Below, one piece after another: positions 16,352-24,944 of a stretch of DNA of 64,000 nt (positions are counted from its first letter, which is position 1; the number at the start of each line of letters is the position of its first letter). The notes below the pieces were generated by a model. The model saw only the letters and a list, made by a program, of their open reading frames with translations, was not told the origin of the DNA and did no database searches. The translations under genes were made by a program, and so were the position numbers. Source of the stretch: Serratia sp. FDAARGOS_506 (lineage in GTDB: Bacteria; Pseudomonadota; Gammaproteobacteria; Enterobacterales; Enterobacteriaceae); the NCBI RefSeq assembly GCF_003812745.1, contig NZ_CP033831.1, forward strand, positions 558,001 through 622,000, written 5' to 3'.

Positions 16352-17572
16352 ATGCCGCAACCCGCTTCATCCCCAGCGTCCACCGCGACCCCGCGTCGCC
16401 GTTTACACCGTCCTGTCCTGCTGATCGTCGGCATTATGCTGATCGCGGCCAACTTGCGCGCCGCCCTGACCAGCGTCGGTCCGCTGTTGGAACAAATCCA
16501 GCAACAGCTGGCGCTGTCCGCCACCGCCGCCGGCCTGATCAACTCGCTGCCGCTGATCCTGTTCGCCGTTCTCTCACCGCTGACGCCAACGCTGGCGAAA
16601 CGCATCGGCATCGAGCGCACCCTGGGCCTCGCCCTCGCGCTGCTGGTCTGCGGCATCGCGCTACGTTCCCTGCCGCAAGACGCCATGCTCTGGCTGGGCA
16701 GCATCCTGATCGGCGCCGCCATTGCCTTTGCCAACGTGGTGCTGCCGACGCTGGTGAAAAGAGATTTCCCGCATCGCGCCGCCGCGATGATCGCCGCCTA
16801 TGCGGCGGTGATGTCACTGGTTGCCGCCATCGCCTCCGGTCTGGCGGTGCCGCTGGCTACCCTGGCCGACCTCGGCTGGCGGTTCTCCTTGCTGTGCTGG
16901 GCTTTGCCCGCGTTGCTGGCGCTGCTGGTGTGGTTGCCGCAGCTGCGGCGCTCAGCCACCCCCGCCGCCAAAGAACCGCAACCGACGGAGCCACAGCGCT
17001 ATCGTTCTCCCTGGGGCAGCGCGCTGGGTTGGCAAGTGGCGATGTTCATGGGGCTGCAATCGATCGCTTTCTACACCATCATCGGCTGGTTCAGCGCCTT
17101 TGCCGCCAGCCACGGCACTTCCGCCCAACAGGCCGGATTCGAGCTGTTCGTTTACCAGGTGGTGGCGATCGTCGCCAACTTTGTCATGGTGGTGATTTTG
17201 CCGCGGGCGCGCGACCAGCGGGCAATAGCGCTGGGCAGTTCCCTGCTGATATTCATCGGCGTCGGAGGATTATTGGTGCAACCTGCCAGTTCACTGGTGT
17301 GGCTGACGTTTGCCGGGTTGGGGGCAGGGAGTTCGCTGGTGCTGGCGCTGTCGTTCTTTGGGTTACGCAGCCAGCATCATCATCAGGCCACGCTGCTGTC
17401 GGGTATGGCGCAATCGGTCGGCTATTTGTTGGCGGCGCTGGGGCCCACGTTGTTCGGCCTGCTACACGATCTGACGGAAGGCTGGCGTTTGCCGCTGATC
17501 GCCCTGCTGTGCCTGACCGTTTTGCAAATGCTGTTCGGCGCATTGGCCGGCCGCAGCCGCGTGATCAGCTAG
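16352..17572 (+). CDS. MFS transporter, CynX/NimT (YeaN) family
   Basis: The 406-residue protein has about twelve hydrophobic helices, beginning after a basic N-terminal tail. The motif LRAALTSVGPLLEQIQ near residue 40 is characteristic of the CynX/NimT/YeaN group, which includes cyanate and 2-nitroimidazole transporters. Substrate unknown. The start is the second in-frame ATG, which has GAGGAA 4-9 bp upstream. Its stop codon overlaps the stop of a small gene on the other strand. Confidence 0.85.
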   Translation: MPQPASSPASTATPRRRLHRPVLLIVGIMLIAANLRAALTSVGPLLEQIQQQLALSATAAGLINSLPLILFAVLSPLTPTLAKRIGIERTLGLALALLVCGIALRSLPQDAMLWLGSILIGAAIAFANVVLPTLVKRDFPHRAAAMIAAYAAVMSLVAAIASGLAVPLATLADLGWRFSLLCWALPALLALLVWLPQLRRSATPAAKEPQPTEPQRYRSPWGSALGWQVAMFMGLQSIAFYTIIGWFSAFAASHGTSAQQAGFELFVYQVVAIVANFVMVVILPRARDQRAIALGSSLLIFIGVGGLLVQPASSLVWLTFAGLGAGSSLVLALSFFGLRSQHHHQATLLSGMAQSVGYLLAALGPTLFGLLHDLTEGWRLPLIALLCLTVLQMLFGALAGRSRVIS

Positions 17573-17730
17573 CGCCGTTGGGCGATGGGACGCACTGGCT
17601 CAGGCGCGTTATCCAGCCACAAGTCTTCAATAAAGGCGCGTTGCTCATCGCTCAACACCCACGAAGGCGGAATTTTGGACTGCGCACGACGCTGAGCGCC
17701 CTCACGGTTTTTAGCCTGCTTTTTGTTCAC
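17569..17730 (-). CDS. Small basic protein, 53 residues, YciX-like
   Basis: A GTG start follows GGAAGG at good spacing. The predicted protein begins VNKKQAKNREGAQRRAQSK, continues with IPPSWVLSDEQRAFIEDLW, and ends in a charged tail. The N-terminus is strongly basic and the middle looks like one amphipathic helix. It lies 24 bp after a tiny membrane-protein gene on the same strand. In E. coli the small genes ymiA and yciX are similarly paired; I call this YciX-like on that arrangement and from memory, not from an alignment. No function is known to me. Its last codons overlap the transporter gene's stop. Confidence 0.6.
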   Translation of the reverse strand: MNKKQAKNREGAQRRAQSKIPPSWVLSDEQRAFIEDLWLDNAPEPVRPIAQRR

Positions 17731-17754
17731 AAATCGCCTTCCTGCTTAACCTGC

Positions 17755-17865
17755 TTAATTCAGTAACCAATAAATCACGGCGGCGATGAGTAGCCAGAAC
17801 AGCCCACTACCGATAAATACGCACAGCCATGCTTTACGTTTGATATTTGATCCATCCTTGCTCAC
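17755..17865 (-). CDS. Tiny single-pass membrane protein, 36 residues, YmiA-like
   Basis: The protein has a short polar N-terminus, then IKRKAWLCVFIGSGLFW and a hydrophobic run to the C-terminus, so one transmembrane helix with the basic side inside. The pattern KRKAWL-VF-GS-LFW is the same as in E. coli YmiA as I remember it. Two overlapping GTG starts are possible (17865 or 17868), both behind GAGGGCG. It forms an operon with the YciX-like gene downstream. A 9-bp inverted repeat lies about 45-70 bp upstream. Confidence 0.6.
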   Translation of the reverse strand: MSKDGSNIKRKAWLCVFIGSGLFWLLIAAVIYWLLN

Positions 17866-17907
17866 CACAGCGCCCTCAACCAATAGATTAAACCATTTAA
17901 ATTTAGA

Positions 17908-17934
17908 TTATCGATCTATTTTAACGATCGATAA
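17908..17934. promoter_or_regulatory. Inverted repeat TTATCGATC-N9-GATCGATAA
   Basis: This is a perfect 9-bp inverted repeat with a 9-nt AT-rich spacer, centred about 55 bp upstream of the YmiA-like start. Position and symmetry suggest a repressor or activator operator for the small-gene operon. The half-site TTATCG recurs in a second dyad near 18034. Confidence 0.45.
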
Positions 17935-18219
17935 AGTCGTTTTTTCCTATGGCATTTTAAAAAACTGCTGCTATGCATAGACCTGTACTGCGGCCTCAGT
18001 AAGAACGGCACCGTGGATACCACTGTTATCGGCAGCCGATAACTTGTATTGATAGGCGAACGAATGCGCAGTGTGCCACACCTTGAAAGGTCAAAATTAA
18101 ACCACTGGTAAATAATTTAACCATCAATCATTTGACTGGTCATAAGCCAAATCGGCAACAGACCGAACTGAAGGGGGAAGAGAAAATGAAGCGACGTACT
18201 GAAATTCTGCGGGGAGAAG
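17935..18219. other. Gene-free spacer with a 19-bp palindrome
   Basis: This spacer of nearly 300 bp lies between the small-gene promoter and the end of yojI. I see no convincing gene. It contains the palindrome at 18025-18043 and a 24-codon frame beginning at 18186 behind a GGGGGAAG element; that frame runs straight through the yojI terminator hairpin and is probably not a gene. Confidence 0.5.
18025..18043. repeat. 19-bp perfect palindrome GTTATCGGCAGCCGATAAC
   Basis: The arms GTTATCGGC and GCCGATAAC are exact complements around a single A. As RNA it could form an 8-bp stem with a CAG loop; as DNA it looks like an operator. It shares TTATCG/CGATAA with the inverted repeat at 17908-17934. 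Confidence 0.5.
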
Positions 18220-18252
18220 CGCCGGCCCGTTTTGCTCTCGCCCGGGCCGGCG
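18220..18252 (-). terminator. Hairpin after yojI
   Basis: CGCCGGCCCG and CGGGCCGGCG form a 10-bp GC-rich stem with a 13-nt loop, 4 bp beyond the yojI stop. No T-run follows on the minus strand, so efficiency is uncertain. Confidence 0.5.
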
Positions 18253-18256
18253 TGAG

Positions 18257-19909
18257 TTAGCCGATTCTGCTGACGGAATCCCGGCTGGCGTGTTCACGCT
18301 CGATGCCGGTCAGCTCGCGCAAATGGCCGGAGCGCATTTCCAGCAGCCGATCGGCATGTTCGAAATAATGATCGTCATGGCTGATGGCAAACACCGTTTT
18401 GCCCAGCGCGCGCAATTCCGGCAACAGCTCGCGGTAGAAAATGCGCCGGAACTGCGGATCCTGATCCGCGGCCCATTCATCCAACAGCAAGATATCGCGC
18501 TGTTCCGCCACCGCCAGCAACAGGGCCAGACGTTTGCGCTGCCCCTGCGACAGCTGCGGGTTGGTCACCCTGGTGCCGTCGAACTGCAATTTGCTTTTCA
18601 TATTCAACCGCTCGAGCCAACCGGCGACCAGTTCCTCATCGGGTTTACCGCCTTCCGGCCCTTGCAAACGGTCGAACTGGTGAAAATCGGTGAAAATCGC
18701 CGAAAACAACCGACGGTAGTCCGGCATGTCCGCCGCAGTCTGTACGACGCCATCCAGAACAATGTGCCCGCTCACCGGCGGGTACAACCCGGTCAGCAGC
18801 ATCGCCAGCGTTGACTTGCCACTGCCGTTGCCGCCGATCAGAAAGACCAGCTCACCCCGCCGCAACGTCAGATTGAGCGGCCCGACGGCAAACCCGGGCT
18901 GCTGTTCCGTACCCGCATAGTGAAAAACCACGTCGCGCAGCTCCAGCGTCTGCCAGGAACGGCCAACGGCGTCAGGAAACGCCGCTTGATACTCAGCCAG
19001 ACGCAGCGTCTTGAGCTTGTTAAAGGCCACTTCGGCACTGACCAGCGTCGGAAACGCCCCGACCGCCTGCAGTAATGGCGTTCGCAAGAACAACAGCGTC
19101 AGTGAATAGGTGGCGGCCACCGTCGAGTCCGCCCATCCCAGACTGTTGGCCATAAAGAACACCAGCCCGATCGCCCCCAACATCATGATGTTTGACCAGT
19201 TGAGCGCACTCAAATGGAAGGTATCGGCGCGAATGATATGGTAGCGATAGGCTTGCGCATCGGGTTGATAGGCCTGTTCGTACAGCGCCTGCGCACGCTT
19301 GCGGTTCAACGTCAGTTCCTTGCGACCGTCAATCACCGACTCATAATGATGATAGAGACGCTCCTCTGACTCGCGCAAACTGGCCATATGGCGATAGACC
19401 CGCGACACCAGGCAACCGCTGCCCACGACGGTCACCGCCACCCAGACTGCCGTGATCGCCAGCATTTTCGGCGATAGCCACCCCAGATAGGCCGCCGCCC
19501 CCAAGGTTAAAATCACCCCCTGCACCAGTTCAGGCAAGCGTACGAAGGCAACGGTGATATTGCGAATATCGCTCGACAGGCTGGCCAGCAACGAGGCACT
19601 GCCCAACTGTTCGAGGCGTTCAATATCGGTATCCAAAATGCGCTTCACCAGTTGCCCGCGCAGGCGATAGACGAAGTAATGGCCCAATGTCGTCAGCGCC
19701 AATTGCGAGCCCAGCGTGACCGCTATCAACAATGCCAGCAGGGCGAGAAACATCGGCAGCACGGCCAATGCATCGCCGCCGGCGTCCATCAGGTATTGAT
19801 TGATAAAAGCAATGATACCGATGCCTAAGCCGGCGCTGGCCATGGTCAGCGCCATAACCGCCAGAAATGGCCAACGATACTGGTGATAAACCACCCGTAG
19901 CAGTTCCAT
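18257..19909 (-). CDS. yojI: YojI, ABC exporter of the cyclic-peptide/siderophore type
   Basis: This half-transporter fuses a six-helix membrane domain (residues 1-310) to an ABC ATPase. In E. coli YojI exports microcin J25 together with TolC. Walker A is GGNGSGKST, the signature is LSQGQRKR, and Walker [14 protein letters not shown] matches the YojI/PvdE subgroup, which has DEWAAD instead of DEATS. Stretches such as [15 protein letters not shown] and [20 protein letters not shown] are nearly identical to E. coli YojI from memory. Length is 550 residues from [13 protein letters not shown]; an upstream start adds 20 non-homologous residues. A Fur-like sequence lies 45-80 bp upstream. Confidence 0.93.
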   Translation of the reverse strand: MELLRVVYHQYRWPFLAVMALTMASAGLGIGIIAFINQYLMDAGGDALAVLPMFLALLALLIAVTLGSQLALTTLGHYFVYRLRGQLVKRILDTDIERLEQLGSASLLASLSSDIRNITVAFVRLPELVQGVILTLGAAAYLGWLSPKMLAITAVWVAVTVVGSGCLVSRVYRHMASLRESEERLYHHYESVIDGRKELTLNRKRAQALYEQAYQPDAQAYRYHIIRADTFHLSALNWSNIMMLGAIGLVFFMANSLGWADSTVAATYSLTLLFLRTPLLQAVGAFPTLVSAEVAFNKLKTLRLAEYQAAFPDAVGRSWQTLELRDVVFHYAGTEQQPGFAVGPLNLTLRRGELVFLIGGNGSGKSTLAMLLTGLYPPVSGHIVLDGVVQTAADMPDYRRLFSAIFTDFHQFDRLQGPEGGKPDEELVAGWLERLNMKSKLQFDGTRVTNPQLSQGQRKRLALLLAVAEQRDILLLDEWAADQDPQFRRIFYRELLPELRALGKTVFAISHDDHYFEHADRLLEMRSGHLRELTGIEREHASRDSVSRIG

Positions 19910-19954
19910 GAAAAAACCTCTGAAATCGCGATCTGGCAGGCATTGTAAGCGGCA

Positions 19955-19987
19955 CGAGAATGAGATCAAGACGAATTCTCATTGTTC
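19955..19987. promoter_or_regulatory. Weak Fur-box-like sequence upstream of yojI
   Basis: The minus strand reads AACAATGAGAATTCG and, 13 bp later, CATTCTC, giving the inverted pair GAGAAT...ATTCTC. The core AATGAGAAT is a good Fur half-site, but the second half does not align with the 7-1-7 spacing. This is a suggestion only. Confidence 0.25.
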
Positions 19988-20087
19988 ACGCGGCCTCCGA
20001 TTGCGGCGCCAATGGCACTTTGATGATTGCTTATTGAAACGAGAGACTTACACTGACGCCTCTTTCTGCTGAAGGGAACAGCCGATT

Positions 20088-21008
20088 ATGCTCGCCACTC
20101 ACGAATACGCCAATGACCTGATTCTGTTCGCCCTGATTGTCGACTGCGGCTCGTTCAGCAAAGCCGCGGAGAGCGCCGGCATCACCAGCTCGGTGGTCAG
20201 TAAACGCATCGGGCGGCTGGAAAAATCGCTGGGCGCCCGGCTGCTGTACCGCACCACCCGCAGCCTGACGCTGACCGAGAGCGGCCAGGCGCTCTACCAG
20301 CAGGCCAAAGAGATCGGCGCAAAAGTACAGGAGGCGCTGTACGCCGTCAGCGAAAAGAGCGAAGAGTTGACCGGCACCATTCGCATGTCGGTACCAACCA
20401 TTTCGGGCGAATTGCTGCTGAGCGAAAGCGTGGCGGAATTTTGCGCCCTGCATCCCAGCCTGAAGGTCGAGATGCGACTGGAAAACCGCTTTGTCGATCT
20501 GGTGGAAGAAGGTATCGATCTGGCGATCCGTACCGGCACCATGCCGGATTCGAGCCTGATAGCCCGGCCGATCTTCGATTCCCGCTGGGTGATCGTCTGC
20601 TCGCCGGGTTACCTGGAAAGCCACCCGGAACCACGCAGCGCCGAAGACCTGCTCGACCACAACTGCCTGACCTACACCTATCAGGAGAGCGGCACCGCCA
20701 ATTGGCTGATGAAACGGCCGGGGCGCAACGAAATCTATGAGCTGCAGGTTAACGGCAACCTGTCGGCCAACAACGCGCGGGCGATCCGCAAAGCGGTGAT
20801 CGGCGGCCACGGCATCGCCATGGTGCCGCGCTGCATGGTGTATGAAGATTTGCAGGACGGCAAACTGACGGAGATCCTGGCCGGCCACTGCGGCAAAGTA
20901 TTGGGCATTTACGCCGTTTATCCTTACACCCGCAATCTGCCGTTAAAAACCCGTCTGCTGATCGAACATATCATCGGTTCCTACCAAAATATCAGCCATT
21001 ATTTTTGA
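20088..21008 (+). CDS. LysR-type transcriptional regulator next to the lld genes
   Basis: The 306-residue protein has the LysR winged helix at residues 8-66 (SFSKAAESAGITSSVVSKRI) and a substrate-binding domain with DLVEEGIDLAIRTG, typical of the CrgA/DmlR-like group. It lies upstream of lldP and lldD on the same strand but separated by 323 bp and a hairpin, so it is probably transcribed alone. The usual GntR-type lldR of the E. coli lldPRD operon is absent here. I infer that this protein may control lactate use, with no direct proof. Confidence 0.88.
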   Translation: MLATHEYANDLILFALIVDCGSFSKAAESAGITSSVVSKRIGRLEKSLGARLLYRTTRSLTLTESGQALYQQAKEIGAKVQEALYAVSEKSEELTGTIRMSVPTISGELLLSESVAEFCALHPSLKVEMRLENRFVDLVEEGIDLAIRTGTMPDSSLIARPIFDSRWVIVCSPGYLESHPEPRSAEDLLDHNCLTYTYQESGTANWLMKRPGRNEIYELQVNGNLSANNARAIRKAVIGGHGIAMVPRCMVYEDLQDGKLTEILAGHCGKVLGIYAVYPYTRNLPLKTRLLIEHIIGSYQNISHYF

Positions 21009-21028
21009 GTTCCCTGCTCTGATTATTT

Positions 21029-21054
21029 CCCTGCGGCCGCAAAAAGCCGCGGGG
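21029..21054 (+). terminator. Probable terminator after the LysR-type gene
   Basis: CCCTGCGGC-cgcaaaaa-GCCGCGGGG pairs over 9 positions with one G.T wobble. It is followed by ATTACCGCATTTTT, so the T-run starts about nine bases after the stem. Confidence 0.5.
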
Positions 21055-21278
21055 ATTACCGCATTTTTGGACATAATCTATTGAACATTACCGCCTAATT
21101 AATGTGAACTCGCGCATTCATCACACAATAAACGCTTCTATCAAACTGATTTTAAAGCATTAAATTCAGCCCCTCCTGTCGGCTATTTTCCCGCCGCCGG
21201 CGCCGTTCGCCGATGTTAAAAAATTACCGCATAGCATCGTCGTCAACGTTGTGATTAGAATGAAAATGTTGCGGTAAT
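21055..21278. promoter_or_regulatory. Four copies of ATTACCGC upstream of lldP
   Basis: The 8-mer ATTACCGC occurs at 21055, 21087 and 21223 on the plus strand and inverted at 21271-21278. Three of the four copies share the ninth base as ATTACCGCA; the copies at 21223-21231 and 21270-21278 form a perfect 9-bp inverted pair with 38 bp between them. All four fall in the 323-bp gap before lldP. The pattern suggests a regulator binding several half-sites or looping. The regulator is unknown; the adjacent LysR-type protein is the obvious candidate. The rest of the gap is AT-rich promoter DNA with no gene. Confidence 0.5.
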
Positions 21279-21331
21279 TAACCTTTCAGCTACATATCTC
21301 TGCCCATAAAAATAATAACCCTGAGGATCTT

Positions 21332-22915
21332 ATGCCCCTGCTTTTCAGTATTGCGCCCATCGTCCTGCTGATTTGGATGATGACCAAAAGGAATGGCGTG
21401 CCCTCTTACCTCGCCCTGCCGCTGACGGCCGCCGTGGTCTATGCCGTACAGCTCTTATGGTTCGATGCCTCGCTGCGGCTGCTGCATGCCAATATCATCA
21501 CCGCGCTGGTGTCGACGCTGACGCCGATCACCATCATCGCCGGCGCCATCCTGCTCAACAAACTGATGCAGGTAAGCGGCGCGGAAAATGTGGTGCGCCG
21601 CTGGCTGGAAACCGTCAGCCCCAATCCCGTGGCCCAGCTGATGATTATCGGCTGGGCGTTCGCCTTTATGATTGAGGGCGCCAGCGGCTTCGGCACACCG
21701 GCCGCCATCGCCGCGCCGATTCTGGTCGGGCTGGGCTTCAACCCGCTGCGCGTCGCCCTGCTGACGCTGGTGATGAACTCGGTACCGGTCTCCTTCGGCG
21801 CCGTGGGCACCCCCACCTGGTTCGGCTTCGCCAATCTCGGCCTGTCGGACGCCAGCCTGCTGGAGATCGGCCGGCAAACCGCGCTGATTCACTTTGTCGC
21901 CGGCTTCGTCATTCCTCTGCTGGCGCTGCGCTTTATCGTTTCCTGGCAGGATATCCGCCGCAACCTGCCGTTTATCCTGCTCAGCGTGCTGAGCTGCACC
22001 GTGCCCTATCTGCTGCTGGCTCAGGTGAACTATGAGTTCCCGGCGCTGGTTGGCGGCGCGATCGGCCTGGCGCTGTCGGTGCTGCTGGCGCGCGGCGGCA
22101 TCGGCCTCGTCCGCAGCGACAAGCCGCAGAGCGCCGGGCAAGCGGTGCCGTTCTTGCAGGTGGTCAAGGCCATGACCCCGACCCTGCTGCTGATTGCTAT
22201 TCTGATAGTGACGCGCGTCCACCAGCTGGGCCTTAAGGCGCTGCTCAACAACACCGCGCTGCTGTGGCAAGAAAAGCTCGGCTGGCTCGGGGAGCTGCGC
22301 ATCAGCCAGGCGCTGATCGTCGAACTGCAGCAGGTGCTGGGCACCTCCGCCGGCGCCGGTTACAAAACGCTGTATGTACCGGCGCTGATCCCGTTCCTGC
22401 TGGTGGTGCTGCTGTGTATTCCGCTGTTCCGTCTGAATGGTGGCCAGGTGCGGCAAATGTTCAGCGAAACCGGCGGACGCATCGCGCGCCCCTTTATCGC
22501 CCTGTTCGGCGCGCTGGTGATGGTCAACCTGATGATGCAGGGTGGCGACAACGCACCGGTGATCCTGATCGGTAAAGCGCTGGCGGCGCTGACCGGCGAG
22601 AGCTGGCTGCTGTTCTCTTCATTCCTCGGCGCGCTGGGCTCGTTCTTCTCCGGTTCCAATACCGTTTCGAACCTGACGTTCGGCGGCATTCAGCAGTCGA
22701 TCGCCCAGAGCGGTGGCCTTGACGTTAACCTGACGCTGGCCTTGCAGTCCGTCGGCGGCGCCATGGGCAACATGGTGTGCCTGAACAACATTATCGCGGT
22801 CTGTTCGATCCTCGGGATCGGCAACGCCGAAGGCAAAATCATCAGAAAGACCGTACTGCCGATGCTGGCGTACGGCGGGATCGCGGCCGGCATGGCGGCG
22901 CTCCTCACGCTCTGA
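21332..22915 (+). CDS. lldP: L-lactate permease LldP
   Basis: This is an inner-membrane lactate/proton symporter of the LctP family with about twelve to fourteen helices. Diagnostic stretches are FMIEGASGFGTPAAIAAPIL near residue 115 and LGSFFSGSNTVSNLTFGG near 440, both conserved in LldP/GlcA. At 527 residues it is a little shorter than E. coli LldP (551). GAGGATCTT before ATG sets the start. lldD follows after 42 bp on the same strand, so import and oxidation of lactate are coupled. Confidence 0.93.
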   Translation: MPLLFSIAPIVLLIWMMTKRNGVPSYLALPLTAAVVYAVQLLWFDASLRLLHANIITALVSTLTPITIIAGAILLNKLMQVSGAENVVRRWLETVSPNPVAQLMIIGWAFAFMIEGASGFGTPAAIAAPILVGLGFNPLRVALLTLVMNSVPVSFGAVGTPTWFGFANLGLSDASLLEIGRQTALIHFVAGFVIPLLALRFIVSWQDIRRNLPFILLSVLSCTVPYLLLAQVNYEFPALVGGAIGLALSVLLARGGIGLVRSDKPQSAGQAVPFLQVVKAMTPTLLLIAILIVTRVHQLGLKALLNNTALLWQEKLGWLGELRISQALIVELQQVLGTSAGAGYKTLYVPALIPFLLVVLLCIPLFRLNGGQVRQMFSETGGRIARPFIALFGALVMVNLMMQGGDNAPVILIGKALAALTGESWLLFSSFLGALGSFFSGSNTVSNLTFGGIQQSIAQSGGLDVNLTLALQSVGGAMGNMVCLNNIIAVCSILGIGNAEGKIIRKTVLPMLAYGGIAAGMAALLTL

Positions 22916-22957
22916 CTGAACACTCGTTATCGCAAGCAAGACAAGAAGGTAAACACT

Positions 22958-24097
22958 ATGATCATCTCCGCGTCAACCGACTACCGGGCCGCCGCCCAGG
23001 CCAAACTGCCGCCGTTTCTGTTTCACTATATCGATGGCGGGGCCTACGCGGAGCATACGCTGAAGCGCAATACCGACGATCTGGCCGATATTGCCTTGCG
23101 CCAGCGCGTGCTGCGCAACATGTCCGAACTCAGCCTGCAGACTACGCTGTTCGGCGAGCAGCTGGCGATGCCAGTCGCGCTGGGGCCGGTGGGGTTGACC
23201 GGCATGTACGCCCGCCGCGGCGAAGTGCAGGCTGCGCGCGCCGCGGCCAAAAAAGGCATTCCGTTCACGCTGTCCACCGTGTCGGTCTGCCCGATCGAAG
23301 AGGTGGCGCCGGCGATCGATCGGCCAATGTGGTTCCAGCTCTACGTGCTGAAAGATCGCGGCTTTATGCGCAATGCGCTGGAGCGCGCCAAGGCCGCCGG
23401 CGTGAAAACGCTGGTGTTTACCGTCGACATGCCGGTGCCGGGCGCCCGTTACCGCGACGCCCACTCAGGGATGAGCGGCCCTAACGCCGCGCTGCGCCGC
23501 GTGCTGCAGGCGTTTACCCATCCGCAGTGGGCCTGGGATGTCGGCCTGCTCGGCAAGCCGCACGATCTGGGCAACGTCTCGGCCTACCGCGGCAAACCCA
23601 CCAGCCTGGAAGACTACATCGGCTGGCTGGGCGCCAACTTCGATCCGTCGATTTCCTGGAAAGATCTGGAGTGGATCCGCGAATTCTGGGACGGCCCGAT
23701 GATCATCAAAGGCATTCTGGATCCGGAGGACGCCAAAGACGCGGTGCGCTTCGGCGCCGACGGCATCATCGTCTCCAACCACGGCGGCCGCCAGTTGGAC
23801 GGCGTGCTGTCGACCGCGCGCGCCATGCCGGCGATCGCCGACGCAGTGAAAGGCGACATCACTCTGCTGGCCGACTCCGGCATCCGCAGCGGCCTGGACG
23901 TAGTGCGCATGATCGCCCTGGGGGCCGACAGCGTGCTGCTGGGGCGCGCCTTCGTCTATGCGCTGGCGGCAGCCGGCGAAGCCGGGGTGGCTAATTTATT
24001 GGATCTGATCGACAAGGAAATGCGCGTCGCCATGACGCTCACCGGCGCGAAAACCATTGCGGAGATCAACGCCGGATCGCTGGTCAGAAACGCCTGA
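22958..24097 (+). CDS. lldD: FMN-dependent L-lactate dehydrogenase LldD
   Basis: This membrane-associated enzyme oxidises L-lactate to pyruvate and feeds electrons to quinone, allowing growth on lactate. It is an FMN-binding alpha-hydroxyacid oxidase TIM barrel of 379 residues. Visible active-site segments are [28 protein letters not shown], and the FMN/substrate motif [10 protein letters not shown] with the catalytic histidine; the [20 protein letters not shown] stretch closes the phosphate site. The stop codon lies one base from the stop of the convergent MoaF-like gene. Confidence 0.96.
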   Translation: MIISASTDYRAAAQAKLPPFLFHYIDGGAYAEHTLKRNTDDLADIALRQRVLRNMSELSLQTTLFGEQLAMPVALGPVGLTGMYARRGEVQAARAAAKKGIPFTLSTVSVCPIEEVAPAIDRPMWFQLYVLKDRGFMRNALERAKAAGVKTLVFTVDMPVPGARYRDAHSGMSGPNAALRRVLQAFTHPQWAWDVGLLGKPHDLGNVSAYRGKPTSLEDYIGWLGANFDPSISWKDLEWIREFWDGPMIIKGILDPEDAKDAVRFGADGIIVSNHGGRQLDGVLSTARAMPAIADAVKGDITLLADSGIRSGLDVVRMIALGADSVLLGRAFVYALAAAGEAGVANLLDLIDKEMRVAMTLTGAKTIAEINAGSLVRNA

Positions 24098-24098
24098 A

Positions 24099-24908
24099 TC
24101 AAAGCGGTTGTACCCCTTCCGGGTAGGCGTTATAGCTCATCTTGCTGATGAACGCCCCGGCCGGTGACACCAACACCCGGCCGGCAGCGTCCAGTCCGAG
24201 GAAGGTGCCGGTGCAGCGACCGGAAATAAAGTCGAAGAAGAACACCGAGCACACCGGGATAATCTTTTCCCGGAAGGTGAACAGGAACATCTCGTCCTCA
24301 AACTTGTAGTAGGTGGCGTAGTCCATATCGCCGTGGCCGAATTGCTCGCCGCGCAGGTTTTGCCAGGCATAGCGCTCGGTGTTGACGTAGAAGTGTTCGT
24401 AATAGTGGTTGGGGCTGTAGACGTTCAGCGTACGATAGCCGATCAGCTCGCGGGTCAGATGCGGCGCGACGCCACCCGGCGTGACGCCGACAATCCGGCC
24501 GACGTGGAAGCTTTGCTTAAGGCGCGAGCCCTTTTCCACGGTCTGTTCCGGCAACAGCGTGCTGCGCACCAGCAGCGCCCGGCCGCTGTCACGATTGAGT
24601 ACCAGCGTCAGGCACTCGTTGCCCGGCGACTGCAGCGGAATATTGAAGAAATAGCGCGCGGCGGAGGTTTGCACCTCTTCGTAAGCATCCTCGCCGCTCT
24701 CTCCGCCCCAAGCCCACAGCACCCGTTGCCGATCGGCACTGAAGCGCAGCGTGATTTCCCCGTCTTTTTCAAAGGCGATCTGCAGCGTTTTCCCACGCCA
24801 CTCCTGAGTGCCCGGCAGCCGGTTAGTGTCGATACCGCGCGCGAAATCGTCGTAATTCTTCCAGTCCGGTTCGGCATTTTGATTCAGTACGGATTGTTCT
24901 GCTGACAT
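24099..24908 (-). CDS. MoaF-like protein
   Basis: The 269-residue cytoplasmic protein appears to be of the MoaF family, with two beta-rich lipocalin-like domains: an N-terminal half with GKTLQIAFEKDGEITLRF and a C-terminal half with IIPVCSVFFFDFISGRCTGTF. MoaF was first described in a Klebsiella moaEF operon linked to regulation of molybdoenzyme/monoamine genes; its biochemical role is unsettled, and family members are often found beside aromatic or small-acid catabolism genes. The following MFS transporter gene starts 36 bp upstream in the same operon, so a ligand-binding role for a transported compound is plausible. The family assignment is from memory. Confidence 0.65.
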   Translation of the reverse strand: MSAEQSVLNQNAEPDWKNYDDFARGIDTNRLPGTQEWRGKTLQIAFEKDGEITLRFSADRQRVLWAWGGESGEDAYEEVQTSAARYFFNIPLQSPGNECLTLVLNRDSGRALLVRSTLLPEQTVEKGSRLKQSFHVGRIVGVTPGGVAPHLTRELIGYRTLNVYSPNHYYEHFYVNTERYAWQNLRGEQFGHGDMDYATYYKFEDEMFLFTFREKIIPVCSVFFFDFISGRCTGTFLGLDAAGRVLVSPAGAFISKMSYNAYPEGVQPL

Positions 24909-24944
24909 CTTCGCTCTCCTTGATTGAATAGGATGAAAACCGCC

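Noticed and set aside
16339-17766. 475-codon rightward frame overlapping the CynX/NimT-type gene
   Set aside because: It is a frame-shifted copy of the transporter gene region, rich in arginine and proline, without family motifs or a ribosome site.
18186-18260. 24-codon frame behind a GGGGGAAG element
   Set aside because: It runs through the yojI terminator hairpin and ends inside yojI's stop region; no protein-like features.
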